Assembly (NCBI GenBank): GCA_963383645.1
Contig: OY726558.1
Location: 180,235,634 to 180,299,633 of the forward strand
DNA length: 64,000 nucleotides
From: Muscardinus avellanarius
Taxonomy: Eukaryota; Chordata; Mammalia; Rodentia; Gliridae
Reading direction: 5' to 3'
A model generated the notes under the pieces. It made no database searches, had not been told where the DNA came from, and worked only from the letters and a program-made list of their open reading frames with translations. Positions 12,766 to 25,055 of the stretch are shown here, piece after piece (the stretch's first letter is position 1; the number at the start of each line of letters is the position of its first letter). The position numbers and the translations under genes are program-made.

Positions 12766-14534
12766 CATAAAAATTAAAATCCAGTAAATCAGAAAAAATA
12801 TTTCCAAGAATGCATGCTATGAAATATTTTAGATATATTTTTAAATTTAAAAACCTTAAATATATAAAATGCCTGTAAAAACTTCCCTATGATTTTCAGC
12901 AACTTAAAACAGTGGGAAACATGATAAGTTAAAATATTCTTAAGTTCCTAAATATTGAAGTTATCTTATAAAATATTCAGACTAAAGCAGACTCAACATT
13001 ATCAAAATAGTAAATACTGTTTTAAAACTTTATACTGCCTTTGCATCCAATACATGTTAAGGCTACAAAAAGATCTGATTTTAAAGTCTATGACAAGAAA
13101 TTAACTCAATAAAGAAATTTAAATGATATGATTCATGTATTTTGATCTCTAATACTCTGGTTTGTTCCATGGTTTCAGTTTTAAACTGTCTAAAGTAAAA
13201 AATAGAAACATTCCTAATATCCAGGTTAAACTCATATAATATTTCTTTTATCTGAACTTTACATTGAAGTGCAGAAAAAATAAAAATTATACTCACTTAA
13301 TGCTTTATATTTGTGGCCTATTTTATTTTTTACTTTGAAACAGAGTAAGTTTTAGAGGACCTCATTACGTTGCTGAGGCTGGCTATAAATATTATTGCAT
13401 TGGACAGAAAAGTTAGTAATGAGAATTACTTGGTTGAATTTTTTACTTCTGTTGGTAATGGCAAAGAAAATATCTTCCTAATTTTTCTCAAGAGTGAATG
13501 TCTTCTGGAGAATCCCATGAAAAGTTTGATGTATGTTTTACAGAACATGGTGCTTTTAGGATTACATAGTTCTCTCAACTGAATTAGAGTGCATCTGGAA
13601 GTCAGATGTTCAGGATACGTAAGTATAAACAAGTACCTAGGGAATTCATTTGTGCCAGAGATGTAAAAGTGTTAGTCTTCAGAATATAAATATCAGAGAT
13701 GCCCATTTAACACAAGGAAAGAGTCACTATGTGGGCCTCTGCAAGACAGATGCTCCCAATAACAAGTCTATTAGTCAAATTTTAGGTTTTCTGCAAGTGA
13801 ATATCCTCTCCTCCCTTTCTCTCTCCTTCACATTACATACAACACTTGCATTTTAAAAAGCTGTGTAAGAAAAAGAACTATCAAGCAGATCTTCTTTCAT
13901 TTCTTTAAACCTTGTCACCTCACTTAAGTCCAGGATGTTTCAGAAACCAAGAGCATGTGTTCTACTTGTTCTGCTTGGCCAACTTTCCAAAGCTGCGGAT
14001 TTTACTCTATCTTCTTACCTTGTCCAATCAATCTTCCCTAAAACATCCTCCATTCCTTGCGTGAGACCAGGCCATATACCAACCTTAATTAAACTTAAAG
14101 CATGTTACTTTTTTTAATTAAATCTATCATTGACTGTAGAGTTCCTTGAGTTTCTTTACCTCACAATACAATGATGTAAACCAGTTAAAGCAAAGCGATG
14201 TAGGACTCATGGAGTTCTGCTTCACAACTATTTCTCCAAAATACTATATAGTGTGCATTTAATTTACACTTAACTTATATTCAAGACATTAATGACTGTG
14301 AACTTATTGACCTTGAAATCAGAAGACATATAATCAAGCTTGAATATTCTCCTTTGTTTACTTGATAACCTTTCTTTTGTTGTTGTTCAACCCTTAGCAT
14401 TTAACGATCATAGTTTTAGACTCTGTAAGATAAGTAGGCTGAGCAAGATGATTGCTGATTTTTTGTCAACTCTGATTAAAGATATAGTGTTGTGTAACTT
14501 TTTTTTTTAATTTTATTTATCTATTTTACAGTAC
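12766..14534. other. Mostly single-copy DNA with a SINE scrap
   Basis: A 70-bp minus-strand SINE fragment lies at 13320-13392 ('ttttactttgaaacagagta', 'gttgctgaggctgg'). The rest, including the less AT-rich 13890-14080, is non-repetitive to my eye. Short open frames at 13370-14117 show no known protein signature. Confidence 0.45.
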
Positions 14535-14692
14535 TGGGGATTAAACTTAGGGGCATCCTGCCTCCATCCCTATTTTATTTTTATTTTGAAATAGGGTCTC
14601 ACTATTTGCTGAGGCTGTCCTCAAGCCTGTGCTCCTCCTGTCTCAGACTCCCAAGTACTGGGATTACAAGCATGTATCACCACACCCAGCTA
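14535..14692 (-). mobile_element. Composite SINE, old, minus strand
   Basis: 'cagtactggggattaaactt', 'gaaatagggtctcactattt', 'ctcctgtctcagactcccaa' and 'gtatcaccacacccagcta' are the SINE in reverse complement. A deletion has removed part of the ID half. Confidence 0.85.
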
Positions 14693-14892
14693 AATCTAAT
14701 ATTTTTATATTATTTATTCATTTATATTTGATTGAGTATAAAATGCCAAAGAGTCAGTTGATAAACTTCTGATCAGAAATAAATTATGTGAATAATTTGT
14801 TTATTTATTGTCTTGTATGACAAAAGGTATTTTCTACCTCTAGTTACAAATATACAAGTAATGCCACATAATTGTCTAAATATTTGTGTAGT

Positions 14893-15615
14893 AATGCTGG
14901 AGAGGATGTGGGGAAAGAGGAACTCTTTTACACTGTTGGTGGGAATGCAAACTAGTTCAGCCACTATGGAGATCTGTGTGCAGATTCCTAAGAAAGGTGG
15001 GGATAGATCCACCATATGATCCAGCTATACCACTCCTGGGTATCTTTCCAAAGGTGTTGAATTCAGAGAACTACAGCAACATATGCATACCTACGTTCAT
15101 AGCAGCACAATTCGTAATAGCCAAAATATGGAACCAACCCAGATCTCCATCAACAAATGAATGGATAGCAAAACTGTGGGAAATATACACAATGGAATTC
15201 TATTCATCCATAAAGAAGAACAAAATTATATCATTTGCGAGAAGATGGAAAGCCCTGGAGAACATTATGTTAAGTGAGATCAGCCAAGCACAGAAGGAGA
15301 AGGTACATATGTTTCCTCTAATATGCCCAAACTAGGAAACACAGAGGATACCAGTGGGACTCCAGATAATGGAGGGGAAATATTAGCAAAGTTTGAATGG
15401 AAATATAGGAGAGGAAAAAGGCTGATCTTGACTAATGAGGGTCTACATCTGAATATGTGTAAAATTATGCATATGACATGGTTAAACTGGACAACCATTG
15501 GTGGGAGGGGGGAAGGGAAAATGGGGCGGGGGGAGAGGGCACTAAATATAGTTTAAATGTATACCATTTATGTTCAATAAAAATTGTTTAAAAAATAAAA
15601 AATAAAAACAAAAAA
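14893..15615 (+). mobile_element. 5'-truncated L1 (family B) with perfect TSD
   Basis: The insertion begins at the ORF2 C-terminal cysteine-region segment 'aatgctggagaggatgtggg' and ends with the G-rich 3' UTR (15500-15540), 'gttcaataaaaattgtt' and an A-rich tail. An identical 16-bp TSD, taaatatttgtgtagt, lies at 14877-14892 and 15616-15631. The frame at 14976-15335 encodes the ORF2 C-terminus with few breaks. It closely matches the nearly complete L1 at 44.5-50.4 kb, so it is a fairly recent insertion. Confidence 0.95.
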
Positions 15616-15631
15616 TAAATATTTGTGTAGT

Positions 15632-16475
15632 TAAGCATCTTAAGAATTAAAATCATCAAATGAGAAATTTCTCTATTTGTTCTGATATTTCTTCCCTCAT
15701 TTAAGTTTCTTTTTTATATTATTATGTTTCTTTGGTGTTTTGAATGTATCAGAATAAACCTGGGGGTTTAAAAAGAATACATTTTTTATGTATGCATTGT
15801 CATTTATTGTTTTATAAAACATAACATTGATGTAATATTTAACAAACATTTTTAAATTTTTGTATCTTTTTGTAGTGCCTAGTTGTAAAATATGTAAATG
15901 ATAATTTTATTATTATACAATTATAGAACACAAGACGTTTTGAAAAATATTTTTACTATTTTTATATAAGAAAGTGTTTATTTTTTTCCATATGGCTTAT
16001 AATTTTTGCACATATATGTTTATACACATCTATGGTCCATTTAAAAGTTGACTGGAACATCAGAAAACATTTGAATTTTAAAGTATACATTTTAAAATGT
16101 CATTTAAGAGCTGCTTTGTTTAAACAATTTTACTTAGTTTTTTCCTAAAGAATAAATGATTGAATTAATTTAGATCCACTGAATATAGGAATGCGAAATT
16201 TATCCTGAAAGTGAAATCAAACTAATGTGCTATTTTCAAACATTTCATACCAATATGTATGTTATGTTCTTTATTTTCAGAAAAAAAAATTTGAAAGCTA
16301 TCTTACAAGTGTTTTGGTGGGAAAAGAAAAACGTAATAACCCAAACATACCTGCAATTATTGAAAAGACAGACATGTCATAGTGTGCTTTAATGTAAAGT
16401 TTGTCCCCTCTAAAACTAGTGTGAAAGTTCAATTGCCACTGTAACAACAGTAAGAGGTGAGAGAGAGCTTTAAGA
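15632..16475. other. AT-rich single-copy stretch
   Basis: No mobile element or gene signature is recognised. Confidence 0.45.
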
Positions 16476-16487
16476 AGTGATGAGGAC

Positions 16488-18620
16488 TGATTTTTCTGTG
16501 GCTGTGAGGAATGATCTTGGTAGTTTAATGGGCATTGCGTTAAATTTGTAGATCACTTTTGGAAGGATTTTGGAAGCCATTTTAATGATATTTATTCTGC
16601 CAATCCATGAACATGGGAGATCCTTCCAGCTTCTAAGATCTTCTTCCATTTCTTTTTACAGTGTTTTATAATTTTCTTTGTACAGATCTTTTACCTCCTT
16701 GGTCAAGTTTATTCCTAAGTATCTTTTTTTTGGGGGGTGGGGGAGATCCTGAGTGGAAGTGTTTTCTGAATTTCTTTTTCAGTGGACTTATTGTTGGTGT
16801 ACAGGAAAGCTTCTAATTTTTTAAGATTGATTTTGTATCCAGATACTTTGCTGAATTTGTTGATCATTTCTATAAGCCTTTTGGTTGAGTTTATTGTGTT
16901 TTCTAGATATAGTATCATGTCATCTGCAAATAGTGAAAGTTTGAGTTCTTCTTTTCCTGTTTGTACTCCTCTGATTTCCTTTTCTTGCCTTATTGCTCTG
17001 GCTAGAGTCTCTAGAATAACAAAAAGCCCAGAATAGCCAAGGTAGTTCTCAGCAACAAAAACCATGCAGTAGGAATCACAATACCTTACTTTAAAGTATA
17101 CTACAAAGCCATTGTAATAAAAAGAGCATGGTACTGGCAAAAAACAAACAAACAAACAAACAAACAAACAAACAAACAGATACATAGACCAGTGGAGCAG
17201 AATAGAAGACCCAGAAACAAGTCTATACACTTTCAGCCAATTGATTTTTGACAAAGGGGCCAAAAACACACTGGAGAAAAGATAGCCTGTACAACAAATG
17301 GTGTTGGCAAAACTGGTTAACCATATGCAGAAAATTGGATGTTAATCCCACTTTTTCACCCTGTACAAAAGTCAACTCAAGATGGATCAAAGACTTGGAA
17401 ATCAAAGCCAGAGACACTGAAGCTCCTTGAAGAGGTCATAGGTCCAACACTGCAACACAAAGGCAGAGATAAACACTTTCTCAGCAAGACCCCAAACACA
17501 AAACAAATTAAAAGGCGAATCAATACATGAGATTGCATGAAACTGAAGAGCTTCTGTTCAGCAAAGGAAACTATCAAGAACCTCAATCGAGAGCCAACAG
17601 AATGGGAGAAGATTTTTGCCACCTACATCACCGATAGAGGACTAATAACTAGAATATACAGAGAACTCAAGAAACTCAACACTAAGAAAACAAAGCATCC
17701 AATAACAAAATGGGCAAACAAACTAAATAGACACTTCACAAAAGAAGAAATTCAAATGGCCAATAAATGCATGAAATAATGCTCAACATCACTGGCAATC
17801 AGAGAGATGCAAATCAAAACTACCCTGAGATTTCACCAAACTCCAACTAGAATGGCAATCATTCAAAACACAAACAACAACAGATGCTGGCGAGGATGTG
17901 GAGATGTGGGAACTCTAAGACATTGTTGGTGGGATTGCAAATTAGTGTAACCACTTTGGAAAACAATATGGAGAATCCTCAGAAGAATGGGAACAAATCT
18001 ACCACTTGATCCAGCAATACCACTTCTGGGTATCTACCGAAAAGATAGGAAACCATACTACGAAACTAATGCATGTGTATCTATGTTCATAGCTGCACAA
18101 TTCACCATAGCCAAACTATGGAACCAGCCAAGATGTGCATCAACAGATGAATGGATTACAAAACTGTGGGATATGTACACAATGGAATTTTACTCAGCCA
18201 TTAAAAAAACACTCAATTATATCATTTTAAGAGAAATGGATGGAACTGGAGAACATTATGCTAAGTGAGATTAGTCAGTCACAAAAAATAAGAAATCAGA
18301 TGCTTTCCCTAATATGTGAGAGTTAGGGAGAAATAGGTCATAGGAGTAACTCTAGATGAAAAAGGATATCCTATAGATGAGCAAACAAGACACATAAAGG
18401 AGGAGAAAGGAGGAGGGGAAGAAGAAAATCTCTGAAACACACAATGTACTTAAACATATTGAAGTCAACCACTAAGCCAAGCAAGGGAAGGAGGAACGGG
18501 GAGGGAATGGGGTGGGAATTGGTAGAGGTTAAATCAGTGATGTATACTTGTATGTACACACACGTTTTTTACCCAATATGATGAGTGAATATAATGCACC
18601 AATAAAAAAATTTAAAAAAT
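16488..18620 (+). mobile_element. L1 (family A) with twin-primed 5' inversion and TSD
   Basis: The 3' segment (17021-18620) is plus strand: ORF2 C-terminal half, 3' UTR and A-rich tail. The 5' segment (16488-17020) is the adjoining upstream ORF2 part in inverse orientation, containing the FADD-type RT motif region on the minus strand near 16900-16950. The junction is at about 17020/17021. A 12-bp TSD, agtgatgaggac, lies at 16476-16487 and 18621-18632. Twin priming is the known explanation for such 5' inversions. The 184-codon minus frame at 16715-17269 crosses the junction and is not a gene. An (AAAC)n expansion at 17141-17178 lies inside ORF2 sequence. Confidence 0.95.
17141..17178. repeat. 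(AAAC)n microsatellite inside L1 ORF2
   Basis: Nine or so AAAC units follow 'ggtactggcaa'. The orthologous position in the other L1 copies reads 'ggcacaaagacag' or 'ggcacaataacag', so the run arose after or during this insertion. Confidence 0.9.
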
Positions 18621-18632
18621 AGTGATGAGGAC

Positions 18633-19427
18633 ATCAGGTTTCCATTTGCCTGAAGGAGATCTGTACCATTATATAAGGACACGTTTTATCCCCTCAGGCC
18701 CTCTTACTTTTCTGGTGTTCTGTCACATCATAATCCAGAATTCCTCCTCTAAAGGATGTGCCAGGAATCATCTTTAAAAATGCCCTCACTAGACTATCTT
18801 TTGAAATTTTACACTACATTATATAGTCTCCAGAAATGTGTGCCAATAAATTTCTGTTTATAAATTATTCAGTATGTAGTATTCTGTTATAAAAGCACAA
18901 AATAAAAGTAAAGAATAAGCCTGAGAAAATTAAATTGATCATTTTTAGAGAGTCAATGGATCAAACCATCAGCTTACTCTTCCAGAAACTCAGAGTGGTG
19001 TGTGGTAAAGAGAGAAAAATCTGTCTACTCTCTTCACAGGCACTTATATTTAAAATGATAAAAGGAAAACATATATGATCTTTTTTACAAAGTTATTTTT
19101 ATGAGACCTTTCCACATTCCAGATTTCAGAGCAAACAGAACAATTCCTCAAATTATAAGATAAAATTTATAATTTCAATAATAAATAAATCAACATATCA
19201 GAGATTTGAAGATTATGTGATGGATTTTGTTTTAGCAGAAATATTAGTATAACAAAGAAAAATGAATTATAAATGAAAATGATAAAAGTATAGAAAGCAG
19301 AGGCCAAAATGAAAAAATTTAAGTTTGGCTTTGTATATTTTTTTACAAAACTATGCACTATGATATGTTTCACCTACAACTGTTAAAACATCATGTCTGA
19401 TTCCCTGAGTGTTTCTGTATGCGTGTG

Positions 19428-19430
<3 letters not shown>
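18633..19430. other. AT-rich single-copy stretch
   Basis: No recognised repeat or gene. It ends at a CA microsatellite. Confidence 0.45.

Positions 19431-19466
<36 letters not shown>
19431..19466. repeat. (AC)n microsatellite
   Basis: An AC run of 36 bp is preceded by 'gcgtgtgcat', an alternating purine-pyrimidine lead-in. Confidence 0.95.
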
Positions 19467-19468
<2 letters not shown>

Positions 19469-19529
19469 ATTTTTATTATTATATTTTAGTTTTTAGTTTT
19501 TTAAAAAAATATATATATAAAATAATCTT

Positions 19530-22500
19530 TTCTACACTTTAATTAGTGCATTATATTCTCACATCTTTTTTATATGTTATTTTATTTATATGTGGAACAC
19601 ATTGAAAATGGTATTTATTTAGACTGTACTTGGTGCCCTCTCCCCCTCCCATTCTTCTTCCCCTCCTTCCAACAATGAGTGTCCAGGTTAACCATGCTAT
19701 ACTCATGCTTTAACACATATTCAAATGTAGCTCCTCCATCAATCAACCTCAGCATTCTTCCTCTCCTATCCTTCCATTCTAGCTTTGCTGAGATTTCCCC
19801 TTCATTATCTGGAGTCCCTCTGGTATTCACACTACTCCCTAGTTTGGGCATATTAGAGAACCCATATGTCTCTTCTCTTTCTGTGCTTGACTAATCTCAC
19901 TTAACATAATGTTCTACAGATCTTCCCATCTTCTTGTGAATGCTATGATTTTATTCTTCTTTACAGCTGAATAGAATTCCATTGTGTGTATTTCCCATAA
20001 TTTTGCAATTCTTCTGGTGATGGAGACCTAGGTTAGTTCTATATTTTGGCTATTACAAATAATGCTGCTATGAACATGGGTATGAATATGTTACTGTAGT
20101 TCTCTGATTTTAAGCCCTTTGGAAAGATACTCAGGAGTAGTATAGCCAGATCACATTTTGGATCTATTCCCAGTTTTCTAAGGAATCTCCACACTGGTCT
20201 CCAAAGTGGCTGAACTAGGTTGCATTCCCACCAAAAGTGTAAGAGTTCCTCTTTTCCCACATCCTTGCCAGCATTTGTTGTTATTTGATTTATTTATGGT
20301 TGTCACTCTGATTGGGTTTAGATGGAACCTCAGCATAGTTTTGATTTGCATCTTTCTGATGGCTAATGATGTTGAAAATCTTTTTATGTATCTATTAGCC
20401 ATTTGTATATCTTCTTTGTGAAGTGTCTATTCAGTTCAGTTGCCATTTCTTGATTGGGTTATTTGTTTTGCTAGTGTGGAGTCTTTTGAGCTCTTTATCT
20501 TTTCTGGATATTAACTCTCTACCAGAGTGGTGGCTGGTAAATACCTTCTACCATTCTGTATGCTTTCTCTTTAGGTTCTTGGTGGTTTTCTTTGATGAGA
20601 AGAAATTTCATATCTGATTTTTCTAGGTCTATGAAAAATGTCATTGTTATTTTAATAGAAATAGCACTGAATCTATAGATCACTTTTGGCAGAATTGCCA
20701 TTTTGATATTTATTTTCCCTATCCATGAGCAAGGGAGATCTTTTCATATTCCAAGGTCTTCTTCAGTTTCTCTCTTTAATATTTTGCAGTTTTCTCTGTA
20801 GAGGTCTTTTACATCTTTGGTTAGGTTTATTCCTAGGTATTTTATTGGTTTTGAGGTTATAATAAATATAATTATTTTATTTATTTCTTTTGTTGTGGGT
20901 TCATTGTTGGCATGAAGAAAAGCAACTGATTTCTTTAGGTTGATTTAGTATTCTGCAACCTTGATAAATTGGTTAATCAGCTCCAGAAGTCTTTGGTTTG
21001 AGTTCTTTGGATTGTCTATATAAAGAATCATGTCATCTGCCAAAAAGGTTAGCTTTAATTCCTCTTTTTTATTTGAATTCCTTTGATTTCCTTTTCTTGT
21101 CTTATTGCTGTGGCAAGAATCTTTAGGATTATATTGAGAAGGAGTGGTGATAGTGGGCATCCTTGTCTTGTTCCTTATTTTAAAGAGAATTCTTGCAGTT
21201 TTTCCCCATTCAATATGATGCTGGTTTGGGGTTTATTGTATATTTCCTTAATGATGTTGAAATACATTCCTTCTATTCCAATTTTCTGCAGGGTTTTTAG
21301 CACAAATGGGTGTTGGATATTGTCAGATGCTTTTTCAGAATCTATTGATATGCTCATGTGATTTTTGTTCTTTTTCTATTTACAAGGTGAATAACATGTA
21401 TTGATTTTAATGTGTTGAACCAGCCTTGCTTTTCTGGAATGAAACCAACTTGGTTGTGGTGTACAATTCCCTTGATGTGGTTTTAAATGAGTATAGCTAG
21501 TATTTTGTTTAGAATTTTTGCATCTATGTTCATTAGGGATATTGGTCTGTAATTTTCCTTTCTTGAGGTATCTTTATTTGGTTTGAGGATTAATGTGATA
21601 CTGACCTCCTAGAAGAAATTTGGGAGAATTTCATCTTTTTCAATTTCCTGGAACAAGTTGTGAAGTATTGGTATTAGTTCTTCACTGAAGGTTTTAAAGA
21701 ATTCAGCTTGAAACCCATCAGGGCCTGGGCTGTTATTTGATGGTAAAAAATTTTGTTGCTATTTCTACTTCTTTACTTGCTATTGGTTGGTTTAGGATTG
21801 CTATGTCCTTTTGATTCAGTTTAGGGGTGTTATATGTGCTTTGAAATCTATCAATTTCTTCCATGTTTTCCAGTCTATTGGAGGATAAATTATCAAAATA
21901 GTTTCTGATAATTCTTTAAATTTTCCCATTGTCTGTGGTGATGTCTCCTTTCTCCTTTCTATATAATTTGAGTTGATTTTCTCTTTCTTTTGGTTAGGTT
22001 GGTCAGGGTTTTGTCAATTCTATTAATCTTTTCAAAAAACCAGCTTTTTGTTTTGTTTATTCTTTGAATTGCTTCTTTGTTCTCTATTTCATTTATTTCT
22101 GGTCTAATTTTAATAATTTCCTACCTTCTGCTGGCTTTGGGATTAGACTGTTGCAGTCTTTCTAGGTCCTTGAGTTGTGTCATTATGTTGTTCACTTGGC
22201 AACTCTCTGTTCTTCTTATGTAGGCACTCAATGCTATGAACTATTCTCATAACACTGCCTTCAAAGTGTCCCATAGATTTTGGTAAGTTCTCTATTTTCA
22301 TTTATTTCCATAAATTTCTTTATTTCTCCCCTAATTTTTGATCTTATGCACTCATTGTTCAATAATGTATCATTCAATCTCCATGTATTTAAATAGTTTC
22401 TTTTGGGTTTCTTGTTGATGATTTTTATTTTCATTCAATTATGTTCTGAAAAGATGCAGCAAATTATATTACATCTTTTCAATTTGCTAATGCTTGCTTT

Positions 22501-22700
22501 GTGGCCCAGGATGTGATCTATTTTGGAGAAGGTTCCATGGGCTGCTGAAAAGAATGTGTATTCTGTAGTTCCTGGTTGAAATATTTTGTATATGTTTCTT
22601 AGGTCCATTTGGTTTATAGTTTTCTTTAGTTCAGAAGAGTCTTTACTCATCTTTTGCCTTGAAGATTGATCCAGTGGTGTGAGAGGACACACCACTTTTG
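19530..22700 (-). mobile_element. Long 5'-truncated L1 (family B-like), minus strand
   Basis: Reading the minus strand from 22700 downward: EN domain C-terminal part (22435-22700, PLTPLDQSSRQK and FSKIDHI motifs), linker, RT domain (about 21000-21800; the FADD motif appears as FLADDMILY near 21020-21050 with a frame disturbance), ORF2 C-terminal domain, then the pyrimidine-rich complement of the G-rich 3' UTR at 19630-19670. Homology starts within EN, so ORF1 and the ORF2 N-terminus are absent. Multiple stops and frameshifts make it a dead copy, older than the 44.5-kb element. Confidence 0.9.
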
Positions 22701-22940
22701 ATAACACAGATTTTATATAATGGAATCTCTTCTAAATAAACTTGATTTATTAATGTATTACTGATAATATTTTCTTAAAATGTCCTATTTCTCGACTTTT
22801 GGGTAGGCTGATTTTTATAATATTTTAGTTGGTTTATGGAGTTAACATTGAATTTTATAGAACCCCCTTATCCTTATTTTGTATTAAATTAAAGTTATCT
22901 ATAATAAAGTTATACTTTTTTAACTTAAAAAGTGTAAAAT

Positions 22941-23150
22941 GAGCCAGGCATGGTGGTACATGCTTGTAATTCCAGTATTTAGGAGGCTGAGATTGGAGGA
23001 TCACAATTTGAAGACAGCCTCCTCTACTTAGTGAGGCCCTTTGCAACTCAGTAAAACCCTGTTTCAATATAAAGAATAAAAAATAGAGCTGGATGTGTTT
23101 TGCAGAGGCAGAATACCCCTGAGTTCCATCCCCAGTAGCACACAAAAAGA
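22941..23150 (+). mobile_element. Composite SINE with 14-bp TSD
   Basis: 'gagccaggcatggtggtaca' begins the B1-like half. The ID-like half runs to 'ccatccccagtagcacac'. The direct repeat aaaaagtgtaaaat at 22927-22940 and 23151-23164 brackets it exactly. Confidence 0.93.
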
Positions 23151-23164
23151 AAAAAGTGTAAAAT

Positions 23165-24012
23165 ATTATCAATTTATAGAATTTACTTTCTGAAACAAAC
23201 TCTATGTATTTCTCTAGGGACTCAGCAAAGAGGTATCACTTATCTAATTTTTCAATATTATTTTAATGTAATTTTCTTGATATATTTTGTTTTGTAATAT
23301 AAGTTGTATACTGCCAAAAGCAGAAAATTTGGTAGAAAACAAAATCTCTACTATTCAAATGTCATTAGTCTGACACTGGAAACATACACCAATTTATTGT
23401 GCTAGATATTTGAATGGCTTGGAAAATTAATAAGGTAATTTATCCTGTTTGATAGAGTGATAACACATTTGAGTTCTCTCAGTATAACAGCCTTTTCTCA
23501 GAATATCAGTTCCTAGGCCTGTTTTGACATAACCTGCTTTGGATCTAAATGAATTCTACCATCTGATTTCCAAGAAGATGAATAAAAGCCAACATTTTTT
23601 ATTTTTTATTCAACAATAGATTGATTTAATTAATTTTTACTGTGCACTGTTTCCTATAGTGTAGATGTCCAGTTCTATTCCCTGCAAAAATCATTCAGGA
23701 ACAGGGGGGAAAAATTAACTCTTTCCAAAATTACATTTTCAGGCTGATACTCAGTTTGGAAAGGTAGATGTACCTGGTGAAGTGATTATAATTAAATATA
23801 GATGATAATATATAATTAGGGTCAAATCCAAAGTTTTTAGAATAATATTTGGATGATAAACAAGATGAATGGTGGCAGGTTTTATAAAGTAGATGCTCTA
23901 CAAATTTCCTATGAAGTCATAACACATCAATCATTGCAAAAAGTCATACTCAAATGAATAATTTTTTATTCTAGCACATAAACATGAAAATGAGCAAAAT
24001 TAACAATTATTT
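23165..24012. other. AT-rich single-copy stretch
   Basis: No recognised element. It forms the left flank of the composite element. Confidence 0.45.
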
Positions 24013-24027
24013 AGAATACTATTTCCG

Positions 24028-24560
24028 GTAGCACGCCAGACCCCTGGAGAAACCAGGCCCAGTAAGACGCTGGGTTCTGGGCAGGGGTCGCGCGCGGCGC
24101 ACAAAAGTCGGGGCCTGGGTCGCGGGACCCTGGGCCCCGGGCCGAACTGCGCGTAGCACGCCAGACCCCTGGAGAAACCAGGCCCAGTAAGAAGCTGGGT
24201 TCTGGGAGGGGGTCGCGGGCGGGCCACGCCAGATGGGGCCCAGGTCGCGGGACTCTGGGCCCCGGCCAAACTGCGCGTAGCACGCCAGACCCCTGGAGAA
24301 ACCAGACCCAGTAAGACGCTGGGTTCTGGGCGGGGGTCGCAGGCTGGGCACGCCAGATGGGGCCCGGGTCGCGGGACTCTGGGCCCCAGGCAGAACTGCG
24401 AGTAGCACGCCAGACCCCTGGAGAAACCAGGCCCAGTAAGATGCTGGGTTCTGGGCGGGGGTCGAGCACAGGGCACACCAGCTGGGGCCCGGATCGCGGG
24501 ACTCTGGGTCCCGGCCGAACTGCGAGTAGCACGCCAGACCCCTGGAGAAACCGGGCCCAG
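24028..24560 (+). repeat. 5' tandem monomers, 124/125 bp, four full plus partial
   Basis: The anchor agcacgccagacccctgg starts at 24030, 24155, 24279, 24404 and 24528, giving spacings of 125, 124, 125 and 124. The last copy breaks off near 24560. Monomers are CpG-rich and some hold a GC box-like gggcggggg (about 24337 and 24457). By position and composition they resemble the promoter monomers of mouse L1 5' UTRs, but I see no sequence match to a family I know. All three minus-strand frames stay open here only because the GC-rich repeat lacks stops. Confidence 0.92.
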
Positions 24561-24613
24561 AACAGAAAAAGATAAAGAAAAATATCGGAGAGGTGGTAAG
24601 AAAGCCGTTATGG

Positions 24614-24988
24614 ATGCCAGGACACTGGAGATGCAGACAAAACTTATCTAAATGCACTGGAACTTATGGAAAAATTCGCCGTGAAAGAGGACTGCTATTT
24701 CTCTATATTGTTAAGAATCTCAGACATCACATATAAGGAGAGAGTTTAGCGAAGACCAAGGAGAAATGCGGTGTTGAAAGAGTTCTTCGCGATGGTGGTG
24801 GAGACTTGTATTCAGGAGAAGCAGAAACCGGATCTTACCAACATTATTTTTTTGGAGAAATTACACCAAATGTCGAATGCTACCATCACGCATGCTTAGG
24901 AACACTGGACAACATTCAGAGTGGAAAAAGAGCCTGGGAAGGATTTGAAACGGTGGAGGCAGTGGCAATGCCAGTGGCCAATACTTAG
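24614..24988 (+). pseudogene. Once-interrupted 125-codon frame in the composite element
   Basis: From the ATG at 24614 a single frame runs to the TAG at 24986-24988 with one internal TAA (24734-24736, codon 41). The downstream part is open from ATG 24806 (60 codons). It has mixed composition, includes several Cys and His residues (for example ECYHHACLGTLDNIQSGK) and lacks the low complexity of the flanking tandem arrays. I do not recognise the family. It could be a captured piece of a host or retroelement gene, or chance. The low stop density makes it worth a search but is not proof of coding. Confidence 0.3.
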
Positions 24989-25055
24989 GGGAGGCAGAGA
25001 TCTGATACATTACAATTGGAACCTTTGAAATAATAACCACAGAGACAGTGATCGG

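Noticed and set aside
14893..15615. Processed pseudogene of a host gene, because of the TSD and A-tail
   Set aside because: Internal sequence matches the ORF2 C-terminus and 3' UTR of the L1 at 49.7-50.4 kb.
16715..17269. 184-codon minus-strand protein-coding gene
   Set aside because: It crosses the twin-priming junction. Its C-terminal part is inverted L1 ORF2 RT sequence and its N-terminal part is antisense L1 with an (AAAC)n run.
24000..24657. Three overlapping minus-strand open frames of 158, 173 and 212 codons
   Set aside because: They lie in all three frames over the 124/125-bp GC-rich monomers. They encode the same repeated peptide motif in shifted registers because the period is not a multiple of three and the repeat lacks stop codons. 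This is a composition artefact.
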